Below, piece after piece: positions 44,356 through 53,885 of a stretch of 64,000 nucleotides of DNA (within the stretch, counting starts at the first letter, position 1; every line of letters starts with the position of its first letter). Under the pieces are notes generated by a model that was not told the origin of the DNA, searched no databases, and saw only the letters and a program-made list of their open reading frames with translations. The stretch covers positions 372,001 through 436,000 of the forward strand of contig NZ_QEHM01000004.1 of the NCBI RefSeq assembly GCF_003116585.1, in the 5' to 3' direction. A program made the position numbers and the translations under genes. The DNA comes from Albibacillus kandeliae. Lineage in GTDB: Bacteria; Pseudomonadota; Alphaproteobacteria; Rhodobacterales; Rhodobacteraceae.

Positions 44356-45930
44356 ATGACCCAAGCAATCGACAAAGATCGCGTGCTGATCTTCGATACC
44401 ACCTTGCGTGACGGTGAGCAGTCTCCCGGCGCGACCATGACCCACAACGAAAAGCTCGAGATCGCTGGGCTGCTCGACGAGATGGGCGTCGACATCATCG
44501 AGGCCGGTTTCCCGATCGCCTCGGAAGGCGACTTCCGCGCTGTTTCGGACATTGCGAAGAACGCCAAGACCTCGGTGATCTGCGGCCTCGCCCGCGCGAA
44601 CTTCGCCGATATCGACCGCTGCTGGGAGGCGGTGAAACACGCGCGTCAGCCGCGCATCCATACTTTCATCGGCACCTCGCCGCTGCACCGCGCCATTCCG
44701 AACCTGACGATGGACGAGATGGCCGAGCGCATCCACGAGACGGTGAGCCACGCGCGCAACCTCTGCGACAACGTGCAGTGGTCGCCGATGGACGCGACGC
44801 GGACGGAATGGGAGTACCTCGCCCGCGTGGTCGAGATTGCCATCAAGGCGGGCGCCACCACGATCAACATTCCCGACACCGTCGGGTATACCGCGCCGGC
44901 AGAGAGCGCCGACCTGATCAAGCGCCTGATCGCCGAGGTGCCGGGTGCGTCGGACATCATCTTTGCCACCCACTGCCACAACGACCTTGGCATGGCGACG
45001 GCGAACTCGCTGGCCGCCGTCGCGGGCGGTGCGCGGCAAATCGAGTGCACCATCAACGGCCTTGGCGAGCGCGCGGGCAACACGGCGCTGGAAGAGGTGG
45101 TGATGGCGCTGAAGGTGCGCCACGACATCATGCCGTGGACCACCGGGATCGACACCACCAAGATCATGAACATCTCGCGCCGCGTGGCGACCGTGTCGGG
45201 CTTCCCGGTGCAGTTCAACAAGGCGGTGGTCGGCAAGAACGCCTTTGCGCACGAGTCCGGCATTCACCAGGACGGGATGCTCAAGAACGTCGAGACCTTC
45301 GAGATCATGCGCCCCGAGGACGTGGGCCTGACCGCCTCGAACCTCGTCATGGGCAAGCACTCGGGCCGCGCCGCGCTGCGCGACAAGCTGCGCCAGCTTG
45401 GTTTCGAGGTGGGTGACAACCAGCTGAAGGACGTTTTCGTTCGCTTCAAGGAACTCGCCGACCGCAAGAAGGAAGTCTACGACGACGACCTCGTCGCGCT
45501 GATGCGTGTGGGTGAGGACTCCGAGAACGATTACCTCAAGATCAAGTCGCTGAAGGTCGTGTGCGGCACCACCGCGCCGCAGACCGCGGAGCTGATCATG
45601 GAAGTGGGCGGCGAGGAGAAATCGACCACGCAGACCGGCGACGGTCCGGTCGATGCGACCTTCAACGCGGTGAAGGCCCTGTTCCCGCATTCGGCACGGC
45701 TCCAGCTTTACCAGGTGCACGCGGTGACCGAGGGCACCGACGCACAGGCCACCGTCTCGGTGCGGATGGAAGAGGACGGGCGCGTCGTGACCGGCCAGTC
45801 GGCGGATACCGACACCGTTGTCGCCTCGGCCAAGGCCTATGTGAACGCGCTGAACCGCCTCGTCGTGCGCCGGTCCAAGACCGCGCCGGGGACGGACTCG
45901 CGCGAGGTCTCCTACAAGGACGTTTCCTGA
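44356..45930 (+). CDS. leuA: 2-isopropylmalate synthase
   Basis: Start at ATG 44356 gives 524 residues. The catalytic TIM barrel shows DTTLRDGEQSPGATM, the metal-binding THCHNDLGMA and NGLGERAGN. The C-terminal third is the LeuA dimer/allosteric domain that binds leucine. The enzyme commits 2-oxoisovalerate and acetyl-CoA to leucine synthesis. Control appears double: feedback by leucine, and attenuation through the leader just upstream. It is a single-gene unit followed by a strong hairpin. Confidence 0.96.
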   Translation: MTQAIDKDRVLIFDTTLRDGEQSPGATMTHNEKLEIAGLLDEMGVDIIEAGFPIASEGDFRAVSDIAKNAKTSVICGLARANFADIDRCWEAVKHARQPRIHTFIGTSPLHRAIPNLTMDEMAERIHETVSHARNLCDNVQWSPMDATRTEWEYLARVVEIAIKAGATTINIPDTVGYTAPAESADLIKRLIAEVPGASDIIFATHCHNDLGMATANSLAAVAGGARQIECTINGLGERAGNTALEEVVMALKVRHDIMPWTTGIDTTKIMNISRRVATVSGFPVQFNKAVVGKNAFAHESGIHQDGMLKNVETFEIMRPEDVGLTASNLVMGKHSGRAALRDKLRQLGFEVGDNQLKDVFVRFKELADRKKEVYDDDLVALMRVGEDSENDYLKIKSLKVVCGTTAPQTAELIMEVGGEEKSTTQTGDGPVDATFNAVKALFPHSARLQLYQVHAVTEGTDAQATVSVRMEEDGRVVTGQSADTDTVVASAKAYVNALNRLVVRRSKTAPGTDSREVSYKDVS

Positions 45931-45935
45931 GCTTT

Positions 45936-45965
45936 GGGTGGCGCGGCCTGCGGGTCGCGCCACCC
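45936..45965. terminator. Hairpin between leuA and the convergent SDR gene
   Basis: GGGTGGCGCG and CGCGCCACCC form a perfect 10-bp stem with a 10-nt loop, 6 bp after the leuA stop and touching the SDR stop. It likely serves both directions. Confidence 0.6.
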
Positions 45966-46696
45966 TACCCGTTTCGCAGCATCCGCGCTGCGAGGGCGGG
46001 CGACAGCCGCTGAATGATCCTCAGCAGGCGCGTGTTGCCGACCCAGATATCTCCCCTCTCCTGCCTTTCGATCCCGGCGATGACGGCCTGCGCGGCCTGA
46101 TCGGCGCTCAGCTTGCCGCGGCCCCGGCCGGTGGTCATCTCGGTATCGACCAGCGCCATCACGATCTCGCCCACGCGCAGGTTGGGCGCCCTGTCCTCGG
46201 CCTGATAGCGCAGGGCGGTGGTGAAGGAGCGCAGACCGGCCTTGGTGGCGCAGTAGACCGGGGCCGATGCCTTGGGGGTGAGGGCAAGGCCGGAGGTGAC
46301 GTTGAGCAGGATCGCCTCGGGACGCGACGCGAGGTGCGGGGCCAGCGCGGCGGAGAGGTGGAGCGGCGCCGCGAGGTTGATGGCGATTTCGCGGTCGATA
46401 TCGCAGGCGGGGTCGCAAGGGGTGTCGAGGTAGCTGGCCTGAAGCTGGATACCGGCGTTGTTGATCAGCCCGTCGATGGGGACGAGGTCGCCTATTAGCT
46501 GCGCGATCAGGGATTGTCGGGCGGCCATGTCGGCAAGGTCACAGGAGACCGGGACGATCCGGTCGCCCGCAAGTGCTGAGGGGTCGCGGGCTACGGCGAG
46601 GACAGTCGCCCCACGCCCTGCCAGTTGCTCGGTCAGCGCCCGCCCGATCCCGCGCGAGGCGCCGGTGACGACGATACGCTTGCCCTCAAGCCGCAT
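45965..46696 (-). CDS. Short-chain dehydrogenase/reductase (DltE-like)
   Basis: The 243-residue protein shows the NAD(P) motif GASRGIGRAL (about 12-21), NNAG, the catalytic Ser in NVTSGLAL and Tyr-x-x-x-Lys in YCATK. It is a cytoplasmic SDR of the kind used on acyl or sugar-like substrates; the substrate is unknown. Its start overlaps the upstream darcynin gene by 11 bp, so both form one operon. A divergent TetR regulator probably controls the pair. Confidence 0.85.
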   Translation of the reverse strand: MRLEGKRIVVTGASRGIGRALTEQLAGRGATVLAVARDPSALAGDRIVPVSCDLADMAARQSLIAQLIGDLVPIDGLINNAGIQLQASYLDTPCDPACDIDREIAINLAAPLHLSAALAPHLASRPEAILLNVTSGLALTPKASAPVYCATKAGLRSFTTALRYQAEDRAPNLRVGEIVMALVDTEMTTGRGRGKLSADQAAQAVIAGIERQERGDIWVGNTRLLRIIQRLSPALAARMLRNG

Positions 46697-47015
46697 CGCG
46701 TGCCGCCTCGTAGGCGCGGAAGCCGTCCTCGTAGGCGGGCACGATCTCGACCATGCGGAAGTAGCCCCGGGCGATCAGGTCTGAATCGCGCAGCAGTTCG
46801 ATGGCGAAGTAGTAGTCCTGCGGCGAGTCCGCCTCGATCATCGCGACATCGCTGATCCGGGCGTGGAAGGCCTCGGCATCGAAGTAGCGGCAGGAGAGGC
46901 CGGGCCGGGCAAAGGCATCGGCCATTGCCGGGTCGGCGATTTGCGACCGCTCCTCGCGCGAAAGGGCCAGCCAGGCGGGCGTCGCTTCGAGCAGGAGAAA
47001 GACGGTGAGTTTCAT
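46686..47015 (-). CDS. Darcynin-family protein
   Basis: Start at ATG 47015 gives 109 residues. The opening MKLTVFLLLEATPAWLALS, the FDAEAFHARISDVAMIE segment and the ending VEIVPAYEDGFRAYE are the hallmarks of the darcynin family, a small ferredoxin-like fold with no assigned activity. It is the first gene of a two-gene operon with the SDR and faces the TetR gene across 89 bp. Related small proteins are often monooxygenase- or muconolactone-isomerase-like, but that is only analogy. Confidence 0.78.
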   Translation of the reverse strand: MKLTVFLLLEATPAWLALSREERSQIADPAMADAFARPGLSCRYFDAEAFHARISDVAMIEADSPQDYYFAIELLRDSDLIARGYFRMVEIVPAYEDGFRAYEAARDAA

Positions 47016-47049
47016 CGGTGGTGCCCCTTGTTGCATCCTTGCCGAAAAG

Positions 47050-47069
47050 ATGTGAGCATTCGCTCACAT
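47050..47069. promoter_or_regulatory. Perfect 8-bp inverted repeat, candidate TetR operator
   Basis: ATGTGAGC-ATTC-GCTCACAT lies in the divergent gap between the darcynin gene and the TetR gene, 35 bp from each start. TGAGC-N4-GCTCA is a usual type of TetR half-site pair. Confidence 0.75.
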
Positions 47070-47104
47070 TCTCAACTCGCATTGCGGCGGAGCGGCGGGA
47101 CGGC

Positions 47105-47716
47105 ATGAACCAGCCAAGAAAACAGGCGCGGCAGGCCAGGTCGCGGGCGACGCAGGAGGCCATCCTCGAGGCCACCGCTCGCATTCTGGAGAGCGAGGGG
47201 CGCGACGCGCTGACCACCAATGGAATCGCGCGGCGCGCGGGGGTGAGCATCGGCTCGCTCTACCAGTACTACCCGCACAAGGAGGCGATCCTTGCCACGC
47301 TGATGCGGATCAAGCGGGCGGAACTGCTGGAGCTGATGCGGGAAGCGCTGGCCGGATCGGGTGACCTGCCGGTGGAGCAGGCGGTGGGCCAGATGGTGAA
47401 GGCGGGGATGATCCACCAGTTCAGCCGCCCGAGGCTGGCGCTGGAGCTGGAGTATGTCGAACCGCAGCTTGGGCTGATGCAGGAGACGGCGGATCTGGCC
47501 GAGGAGATGGCCGGTGTGGTGCTGGAAATGCTGCGCCAGCGCTTTCCGGCGACGGGCCTTGCCGAGGCGCGCGACGTCATTGCGATCTGCAAGGGAATGA
47601 TCAATGCCGAGGCTCTGGCGGGTGCACCGGGAGGAGAACAATTGCAGCTCAGGTGCACGCGCGCCGTGCTTGGGTACCTCCGCGAGTGCTCAAACGCCCC
47701 TCGACAAGCGAAATGA
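47105..47716 (+). CDS. TetR-family transcriptional regulator
   Basis: Start at ATG 47105 (MNQPRKQARQARSRATQ) gives 203 residues. The N-terminal HTH reads TTNGIARRAGVSIGSLYQYYPHKEAIL, the usual TetR recognition region. The C-terminal ligand domain (about 70-200) is helical. A perfect palindrome stands between it and the divergent darcynin-SDR operon, so it likely represses both itself and that operon until a ligand appears. The ligand is unknown. Confidence 0.88.
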   Translation: MNQPRKQARQARSRATQEAILEATARILESEGRDALTTNGIARRAGVSIGSLYQYYPHKEAILATLMRIKRAELLELMREALAGSGDLPVEQAVGQMVKAGMIHQFSRPRLALELEYVEPQLGLMQETADLAEEMAGVVLEMLRQRFPATGLAEARDVIAICKGMINAEALAGAPGGEQLQLRCTRAVLGYLRECSNAPRQAK

Positions 47717-47723
47717 CGCTTGA

Positions 47724-48884
<1,161 letters not shown>

Positions 48885-48917
48885 CCCTGCGAGAGCCCGC
48901 CCTGCGGCGCGGCTCTC

Positions 48918-49295
48918 TCAGAACTCCAGGTTCTTGTCCCAGTCCTTGTGGTGCAGATAGCGCCACCCCTTGCCCCTGTCCGCGAACCAGATCGTTCGGT
49001 TGATCTGCGAGTCGAGCGGCCAGGTGTATTCGCGGATCCGCACGCCCGCCGCGATTTCTTCGGCGGTAAAGAACTCCGGCAGATCGGTCCGGAACTCGAC
49101 CATCTCCGGGCGCAGGTCGAATTCCTCGTGTTCGCGCGCGGCACCGAAACGGTCCAGCGCCTCGTCGAGCGACAGCTCCTTGAGAGCTTCTTCTTTCATC
49201 GAAACAGTCAACTTGTTCTCCATCAATGTCTGGGCCTGCACCGGCAGCGGGGCCAGCGCGAGCAGTACGGGCAACAGCGGCGCACCTAGGCGCAT
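48918..49295 (-). CDS. Exported protein, candidate partner/immunity protein of the LysM-peptidase
   Basis: The 125-residue product has a Sec signal peptide (1-21, ending VQA) and an acidic mature part with a C-terminal aromatic-rich stretch (WRYLHHKDWDKN). No Cys and no known domain. Its ATG overlaps the stop codon of the preceding LysM-peptidase gene by one base (TGATG), so translation is coupled. A small exported protein tightly coupled to a peptidase-like gene suits an inhibitor or immunity protein acting in the periplasm; this is inference. Confidence 0.6.
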   Translation of the reverse strand: MRLGAPLLPVLLALAPLPVQAQTLMENKLTVSMKEEALKELSLDEALDRFGAAREHEEFDLRPEMVEFRTDLPEFFTAEEIAAGVRIREYTWPLDSQINRTIWFADRGKGWRYLHHKDWDKNLEF

Positions 49296-50137
49296 CAGCT
49301 TACGCTCTTCACGGTAAAGGTGGTGTCCTTGATCATCTTGTTCAGTTCCATGATGAGGTGATCGGCGTGGCGCTTTTGCAGCTGGTTGCCAATGTTCATC
49401 ATGCTCTTCTTTTCTTCGTGGAAAGGACTGGATGCCTTGTATTCATCGCCATGACCCGCCGGACCATGTTTTGAGTTGCCGACGGCATGGCCGAATTCAT
49501 GGGCAAAGGGCGATTGCTTGTCCTTCTTCTTGCCAGTGCCCTGCAGGTCGCGCAGCTTGGTATCCTCCGAATCGAGGGTGATCTTCTGGCCGTTCCAGTC
49601 CACCGAGCTGGTGGGCGACTTGCTGCCCTTGGGGACCTTGGTCACGGTCACTTTCCAGTGTCCGCCCGAGGTGACCTTCTTGATGTCGAAGTTCACGTTG
49701 AAGACGACATCGGCGTAGGCGCGGGCAAAGTCGGACTTGCCCGCGCAGGTGATCTTGAACTTGCCGCTCCAGCGCGCCCAGATCGACTTGTCCGCGGCAT
49801 TGTGGAAGTCCGTCTTCTCCTTGCTGGTCCATTTGCTGACGCCGGACTTCTCGACGAAGGTGTATTCCCATTTCTGCTGGACGAAGATCAGCGCCTTGTC
49901 GGCGTCGACCGAAATGGACATGCGCGGCATGTCCTTGCTGTGCTTGCCCTCGACCGTGGCGGGGCACGGCGGGATGGTGATCTTGTCGCCGGGCTCTATG
50001 CGGTTGGGATCGGGGCGCAGTTTGCGGAACTTGGCGTTCTCGGCGGCCTCGTAGATGTCTTTCCACTTGGCGATGCTGTACTTGCGGGCGATCTTGCCCA
50101 GGGTCTCGCCCTTCTTGACGGTATGCACGGTTGGCAT
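49295..50137 (-). CDS. LysM domain-zincin metallopeptidase, effector-like, no signal peptide
   Basis: Start at ATG 50137 (MPTVHTVKKGETL) gives 280 residues. Residues 3-50 are a LysM domain (HTVKKGETLGKIARKYSI...GDKITIP). A central region of about 150 residues is unassigned. Near residue 210 HEFGHAVGNSKH supplies HExxH plus a further His and a GDEY motif, and SMMNIG about 30 residues on has the look of a Met-turn, so a metzincin-like peptidase is likely. No signal peptide, which is common for type VI or phage-tail-delivered effectors carrying LysM. Local GC content falls to about 47% at 49381-49440. It sits reverse-oriented between mreB and mreC. Confidence 0.7.
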   Translation of the reverse strand: MPTVHTVKKGETLGKIARKYSIAKWKDIYEAAENAKFRKLRPDPNRIEPGDKITIPPCPATVEGKHSKDMPRMSISVDADKALIFVQQKWEYTFVEKSGVSKWTSKEKTDFHNAADKSIWARWSGKFKITCAGKSDFARAYADVVFNVNFDIKKVTSGGHWKVTVTKVPKGSKSPTSSVDWNGQKITLDSEDTKLRDLQGTGKKKDKQSPFAHEFGHAVGNSKHGPAGHGDEYKASSPFHEEKKSMMNIGNQLQKRHADHLIMELNKMIKDTTFTVKSVS

Positions 50138-50474
50138 CGAACAAATAACCTCTTCTAACAATGCAGCGGACGGCGCCGCCGCGTGACTCGAAAAATGCCG
50201 ACTCCGGAGCCGCGCGAGGCGGAGGGGGCAGGAATTTCCCCCGGCATCCGGACCCGTCCCGAAAAATCTCCGCGCGGGCGCGGCAGGACGGCGATCAAAT
50301 TATATGCAGAGCTCTTCGTGGCACAATGCGGATCAACTTCCGTCACGGAATTGCGCGGGGATCCGCCACTTCGTGATCGCCCCTTTCCCTTGTTCTCGGC
50401 GCCGATTTGCGGCATCTGTCAGGGGCAGGCGAATGGTCTGGCTTTGCCCATCGCACCTTCCGACGAGACCCGTA
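50138..50474. other. Intergenic region, 337 bp, between the LysM-peptidase gene and mreC
   Basis: It must hold the promoters of the reverse cassette and of mreC-mreD-mrdA-rodA, now separated from mreB. An ATG at 50433 in the mreC frame would add 14 residues to MreC. I see no clear -35/-10 pair and no RNA gene. Confidence 0.45.
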
Positions 50475-51404
50475 TTGGCCAAGGATAGATCACAGCGGGA
50501 CGACTATACCGGCCCCCTGCGGCGTATGCTGCTGGCGGTGCTGTGCCTATGCCTTGTCGGCATCTTCCTTGTCTGGCGGATCGACAGCCCGAGGGTCGAA
50601 CGGTTCCGCGCACAGGTGGTCGACAAGGTCGTTCCGAACATGGAATGGGCGCTGGCGCCGGTGACCGGGGCGATCAACCTGATCCGCGATTTCCAGAGCT
50701 ATCGCCGCCTGAGCGAACAGAACCAGGAACTGCGCAGCGAGCTGCGCCGGATGCAGGCGTGGAAGGAAGCCGCACTGCAGCTGGAGCAGGAGAACGCCCG
50801 CCTGCTGGATCTGAACAACGTGCGGCTCGACCCGCGCCTGACCTACATCACCGGCGTCGTCATGGCGGACTCGGGCTCGCCCTTCCGCCAGTCGGTGCTG
50901 CTGAACGTCGGGGCGCGTGACGGGATCATGGACGGCTGGGCCGCGATGGACGGCATCGGGCTCGTCGGGCGGATCTCGGGCACCGGCGAGACGACGGCGC
51001 GGGTGATCCTGCTGACCGACGCGGCCAGTTCGATCCCGGCGACGATCCAGCCCTCGGGCCAACGCGCGATGATCAAGGGCGACAATACCGCGGCCCCGCT
51101 CATCGACTTTCTCGAGAACCCCGACCTTGTGCGCCCGGGCGACCGCGTTGTCAGCTCCGGCGATGGCGGGGTGTTTCCGGCCGGCCTGCTGATCGGTCAG
51201 GTCGCCGCCGCGCCCTCGGGCCGCCTGCGGGTCCGGCTGGCCGCCGACTACGAGCGGCTGGAGTTCCTGCGGGTGCTGCGCCACCACGGCACCGAGTCGC
51301 TGCGCGATCCGGGCGGCCTCGTGCTGCCGGATGGGTCGACCGAGAGCAGCGAGGGCGTCGAGGACCCGGAAACCACCGCGGCAAAGGCGCCCGCAGATGG
51401 CTGA
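50475..51404 (+). CDS. mreC: Rod-shape determining protein MreC
   Basis: TTG at 50475 gives a product beginning LAKDRSQRDDYTGPLRR, the normal MreC opening in this group; 309 residues. One TM helix (about 18-37) is followed by a coiled coil (about 70-110, QNQELRSELRRM...QLEQENARLL) and the beta-rich periplasmic domain with VGRISGTGETTARVILLTD. MreC links MreB to PBP2 and RodA. It overlaps mreD by 8 bp. Confidence 0.94.
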   Translation: MAKDRSQRDDYTGPLRRMLLAVLCLCLVGIFLVWRIDSPRVERFRAQVVDKVVPNMEWALAPVTGAINLIRDFQSYRRLSEQNQELRSELRRMQAWKEAALQLEQENARLLDLNNVRLDPRLTYITGVVMADSGSPFRQSVLLNVGARDGIMDGWAAMDGIGLVGRISGTGETTARVILLTDAASSIPATIQPSGQRAMIKGDNTAAPLIDFLENPDLVRPGDRVVSSGDGGVFPAGLLIGQVAAAPSGRLRVRLAADYERLEFLRVLRHHGTESLRDPGGLVLPDGSTESSEGVEDPETTAAKAPADG

Positions 51405-51936
51405 CCGCGTCACCCCCCACGTCTGGACCATGCGCTTCGTCTACTTCGCGCTGGCGGCGGTGATCATCTTCTTTCACCTGATCCCGCTCGACACCGTGCC
51501 GCGCCGCTGGGCGCCGCCCGACCTGCTGATGGCCTTTACCTTTGCCTGGGTGCTGCGGCGCCCCGACTACGCGCCGCCGCTCTGCGTCGCGCTGGTGATG
51601 CTGATGGCCGACCTGATGTTCCAGCGCCCGCCCGGCTTGCAGGCGGTGCTGGTGCTGCTGGGCAGCGAGTACCTGAAGTACCGCACCAACGGGCTGAGCG
51701 ACGCGAGCTTCGTCGGCGAGTGGACCGCGGTCTGCATCGTGGTGATCGGGATCATCCTGATCGACCGGCTGGTGCTGGCGATCCTGCTGGTCCCGGCCCC
51801 GACGCTCGGGATCAGCCTGATCCAGATGGTCCTGACGATGCTGACCTACCCGCTGGTGGTGCTGGTGTCGCAACTGCTGCTGGGCGTGCGCAGGCTCGCC
51901 CCCAGTGACGCCGTGGCGATGGGAGGCCGCGCATGA
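51397..51936 (+). CDS. mreD: Rod-shape determining protein MreD
   Basis: Start at ATG 51397 gives 179 residues with five to six hydrophobic helices (from about residue 12 to 165) and little else, as usual for MreD. It forms part of the membrane complex with MreC and RodA. Its stop overlaps the mrdA start by 4 bp (ATGA), so the genes are translationally coupled. Confidence 0.9.
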   Translation: MADRVTPHVWTMRFVYFALAAVIIFFHLIPLDTVPRRWAPPDLLMAFTFAWVLRRPDYAPPLCVALVMLMADLMFQRPPGLQAVLVLLGSEYLKYRTNGLSDASFVGEWTAVCIVVIGIILIDRLVLAILLVPAPTLGISLIQMVLTMLTYPLVVLVSQLLLGVRRLAPSDAVAMGGRA

Positions 51937-53885
51937 AGAAACCGAACAGCAAGGATCAGGCCTCTTCGTATCGCAAGCTGACGCGCCGGGCGCTGGTGGT
52001 CGGGGGGCTCCAGCTGGGCTTTGCCGGGCTGCTGGGGCTGCGGATGCGCTACATGCAGGTCGAGCAGGCCGACCAGTTCCGCCTGCTGGCCGAGGAAAAC
52101 CGGATCAACATCCGGCTGATCGCCCCGTCGCGCGGCGAACTCTTCGACCGCAACGGCGTACCGCTGGCGCGCAACGCGCCGAGCTATCGCGTGGTGGTGG
52201 TCCGCGAGGACGCGGGCGATGTGGACGAGGTCATCAACCACCTGGGCCAGCTGATCCGGCTCGATCCCGGCGAGACCGAGCAGGCGCTGGCCGAGATCAA
52301 GCGCAGCGCGCCCTTCCTGCCCGTCACCCTGGCCGACCGTGTCAGCTGGGAGGACGTGAGCCGCGTTGCGGTCAACGCCCCTGCCCTGCCCGGGATCAGC
52401 CCCGAGGTCGGCCTGACGCGGGTCTATCCCCACGGCCCCGACCTTGCCCATGTGATCGGCTACGTGGGCCCGGTCAGCGACTACGACCTGCAGAAGATCG
52501 AGGATCCGGAACCTGTCCTGCGCATTCCCCGGTTCCAGATCGGCAAGGTCGGTCTGGAGGCGCGGCAGGAAGAGCTGCTGCGCGGCAAGGCCGGGGCCAA
52601 GCGGGTCGAGGTCAACGCCACGGGCCGCGTGATGCGCGAGCTGGACCGCCGCGAGGGCCAGCCCGGCGCCGACCTGCAGCTGACCGTGGACATCGGGCTG
52701 CAGAGCTACGTGCAGGCCCGGCTGGGCGACGAGAGCGCCGCGGCGGTGGTGATCGACTGCGAGAACGGCGACCTGCGGGCCATCGTCTCTTCGCCGAGCT
52801 TCGACCCCAACCTCTTCGTCCGGGGCATCTCGGTCGCCGACTACCGCAGCCTGACCGAGGACAAGCACCGCCCGCTGGCCAACAAGTCGGTGCAGGGCGC
52901 CTATCCGCCCGGCTCGACCTTCAAGATGGTCACCGCCCTTGCCGCGCTCGAGGCGGGCGTGATCTCGAACAACGACACCGTCTGGTGCCCGGGCTACCTT
53001 GAGGTCTCGGGCCGCCGGTTCCACTGCTGGAAGCACGGCGGGCACGGTCACGTGGACCTGATCAACTCGCTGAAGCAGAGCTGCGACGTCTACTACTACG
53101 ACGTGGCGATGCAGGTGGGGATCGACAAGATCTCGGACATGGCGAAGACGCTTGGCATCGGGGTGCGCCACGAGCTGCCGATGTCGGCCGTCGCCCGTGG
53201 CCTTGCGCCGAACCGTGCCTGGAAGCAGGAGAACTACAACAAGACCTGGCTGATCGGCGATACCGCCAACGCGGCCATCGGCCAGGGCTATGTGCTGGCC
53301 TCGCCGCTGCAACTGGCGGTGATGACCGCGCGCATCGCCACCGGACGCTCGGTCACCCCGCGGCTGGTGAAGTCGATCGACGGCATCGAGCAGCCGAGCG
53401 GCGCGGGCGAACCGATGGGGATCAACGAGAACCACCTGCGGCAGGTGCGCAAGGGCATGTTCGCGGTCAGCAACGACCGGCGCGGCACCGGCTACCGCTC
53501 GCGCATTGCCGAGGACACCATGCAGATGGCCGGCAAATCGGGCACCAGCCAGGTGCGCAACATCACCAAGGCCGAACGCGCCGCCGGTGTGATCAGCAAC
53601 AACGACCTGCCGTGGGAGCGGCGCGACCACGCGCTGTTCGTGGGCTTCGCCCCCGCCGACCGTCCGAAATACGCGGTCGCCGTGGTGGTCGAACACGGCG
53701 GCGGCGGCTCCTCGGCGGCGGCGCCGATCCTGCGCGACGTGCTGCTGCAGGCGCTCTATGATGGCACCCCGCCCCTGGAGGCCTATCCCAGTTCGGACCG
53801 CGAGCGCATCCGCGAGCAGCAGGAAAAGCTGCAGCAGGAGCGCATCGACCGTGAGAACCAGCGCAAGACGAGCGACCGGGCATGA
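51933..53885 (+). CDS. mrdA: Penicillin-binding protein 2 (elongation transpeptidase)
   Basis: The 650-residue protein has a short cytoplasmic start, one TM helix (about 20-40), a dimerisation domain and a transpeptidase domain with Ser-Thr-Phe-Lys (GSTFKMV), SCD and KSGTS motifs. It crosslinks peptidoglycan in the lateral wall. A basic/Gln-rich tail (about 610-650) is usual. The 3' end overlaps rodA by 4 bp. Confidence 0.96.
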   Translation: MKKPNSKDQASSYRKLTRRALVVGGLQLGFAGLLGLRMRYMQVEQADQFRLLAEENRINIRLIAPSRGELFDRNGVPLARNAPSYRVVVVREDAGDVDEVINHLGQLIRLDPGETEQALAEIKRSAPFLPVTLADRVSWEDVSRVAVNAPALPGISPEVGLTRVYPHGPDLAHVIGYVGPVSDYDLQKIEDPEPVLRIPRFQIGKVGLEARQEELLRGKAGAKRVEVNATGRVMRELDRREGQPGADLQLTVDIGLQSYVQARLGDESAAAVVIDCENGDLRAIVSSPSFDPNLFVRGISVADYRSLTEDKHRPLANKSVQGAYPPGSTFKMVTALAALEAGVISNNDTVWCPGYLEVSGRRFHCWKHGGHGHVDLINSLKQSCDVYYYDVAMQVGIDKISDMAKTLGIGVRHELPMSAVARGLAPNRAWKQENYNKTWLIGDTANAAIGQGYVLASPLQLAVMTARIATGRSVTPRLVKSIDGIEQPSGAGEPMGINENHLRQVRKGMFAVSNDRRGTGYRSRIAEDTMQMAGKSGTSQVRNITKAERAAGVISNNDLPWERRDHALFVGFAPADRPKYAVAVVVEHGGGGSSAAAPILRDVLLQALYDGTPPLEAYPSSDRERIREQQEKLQQERIDRENQRKTSDRA

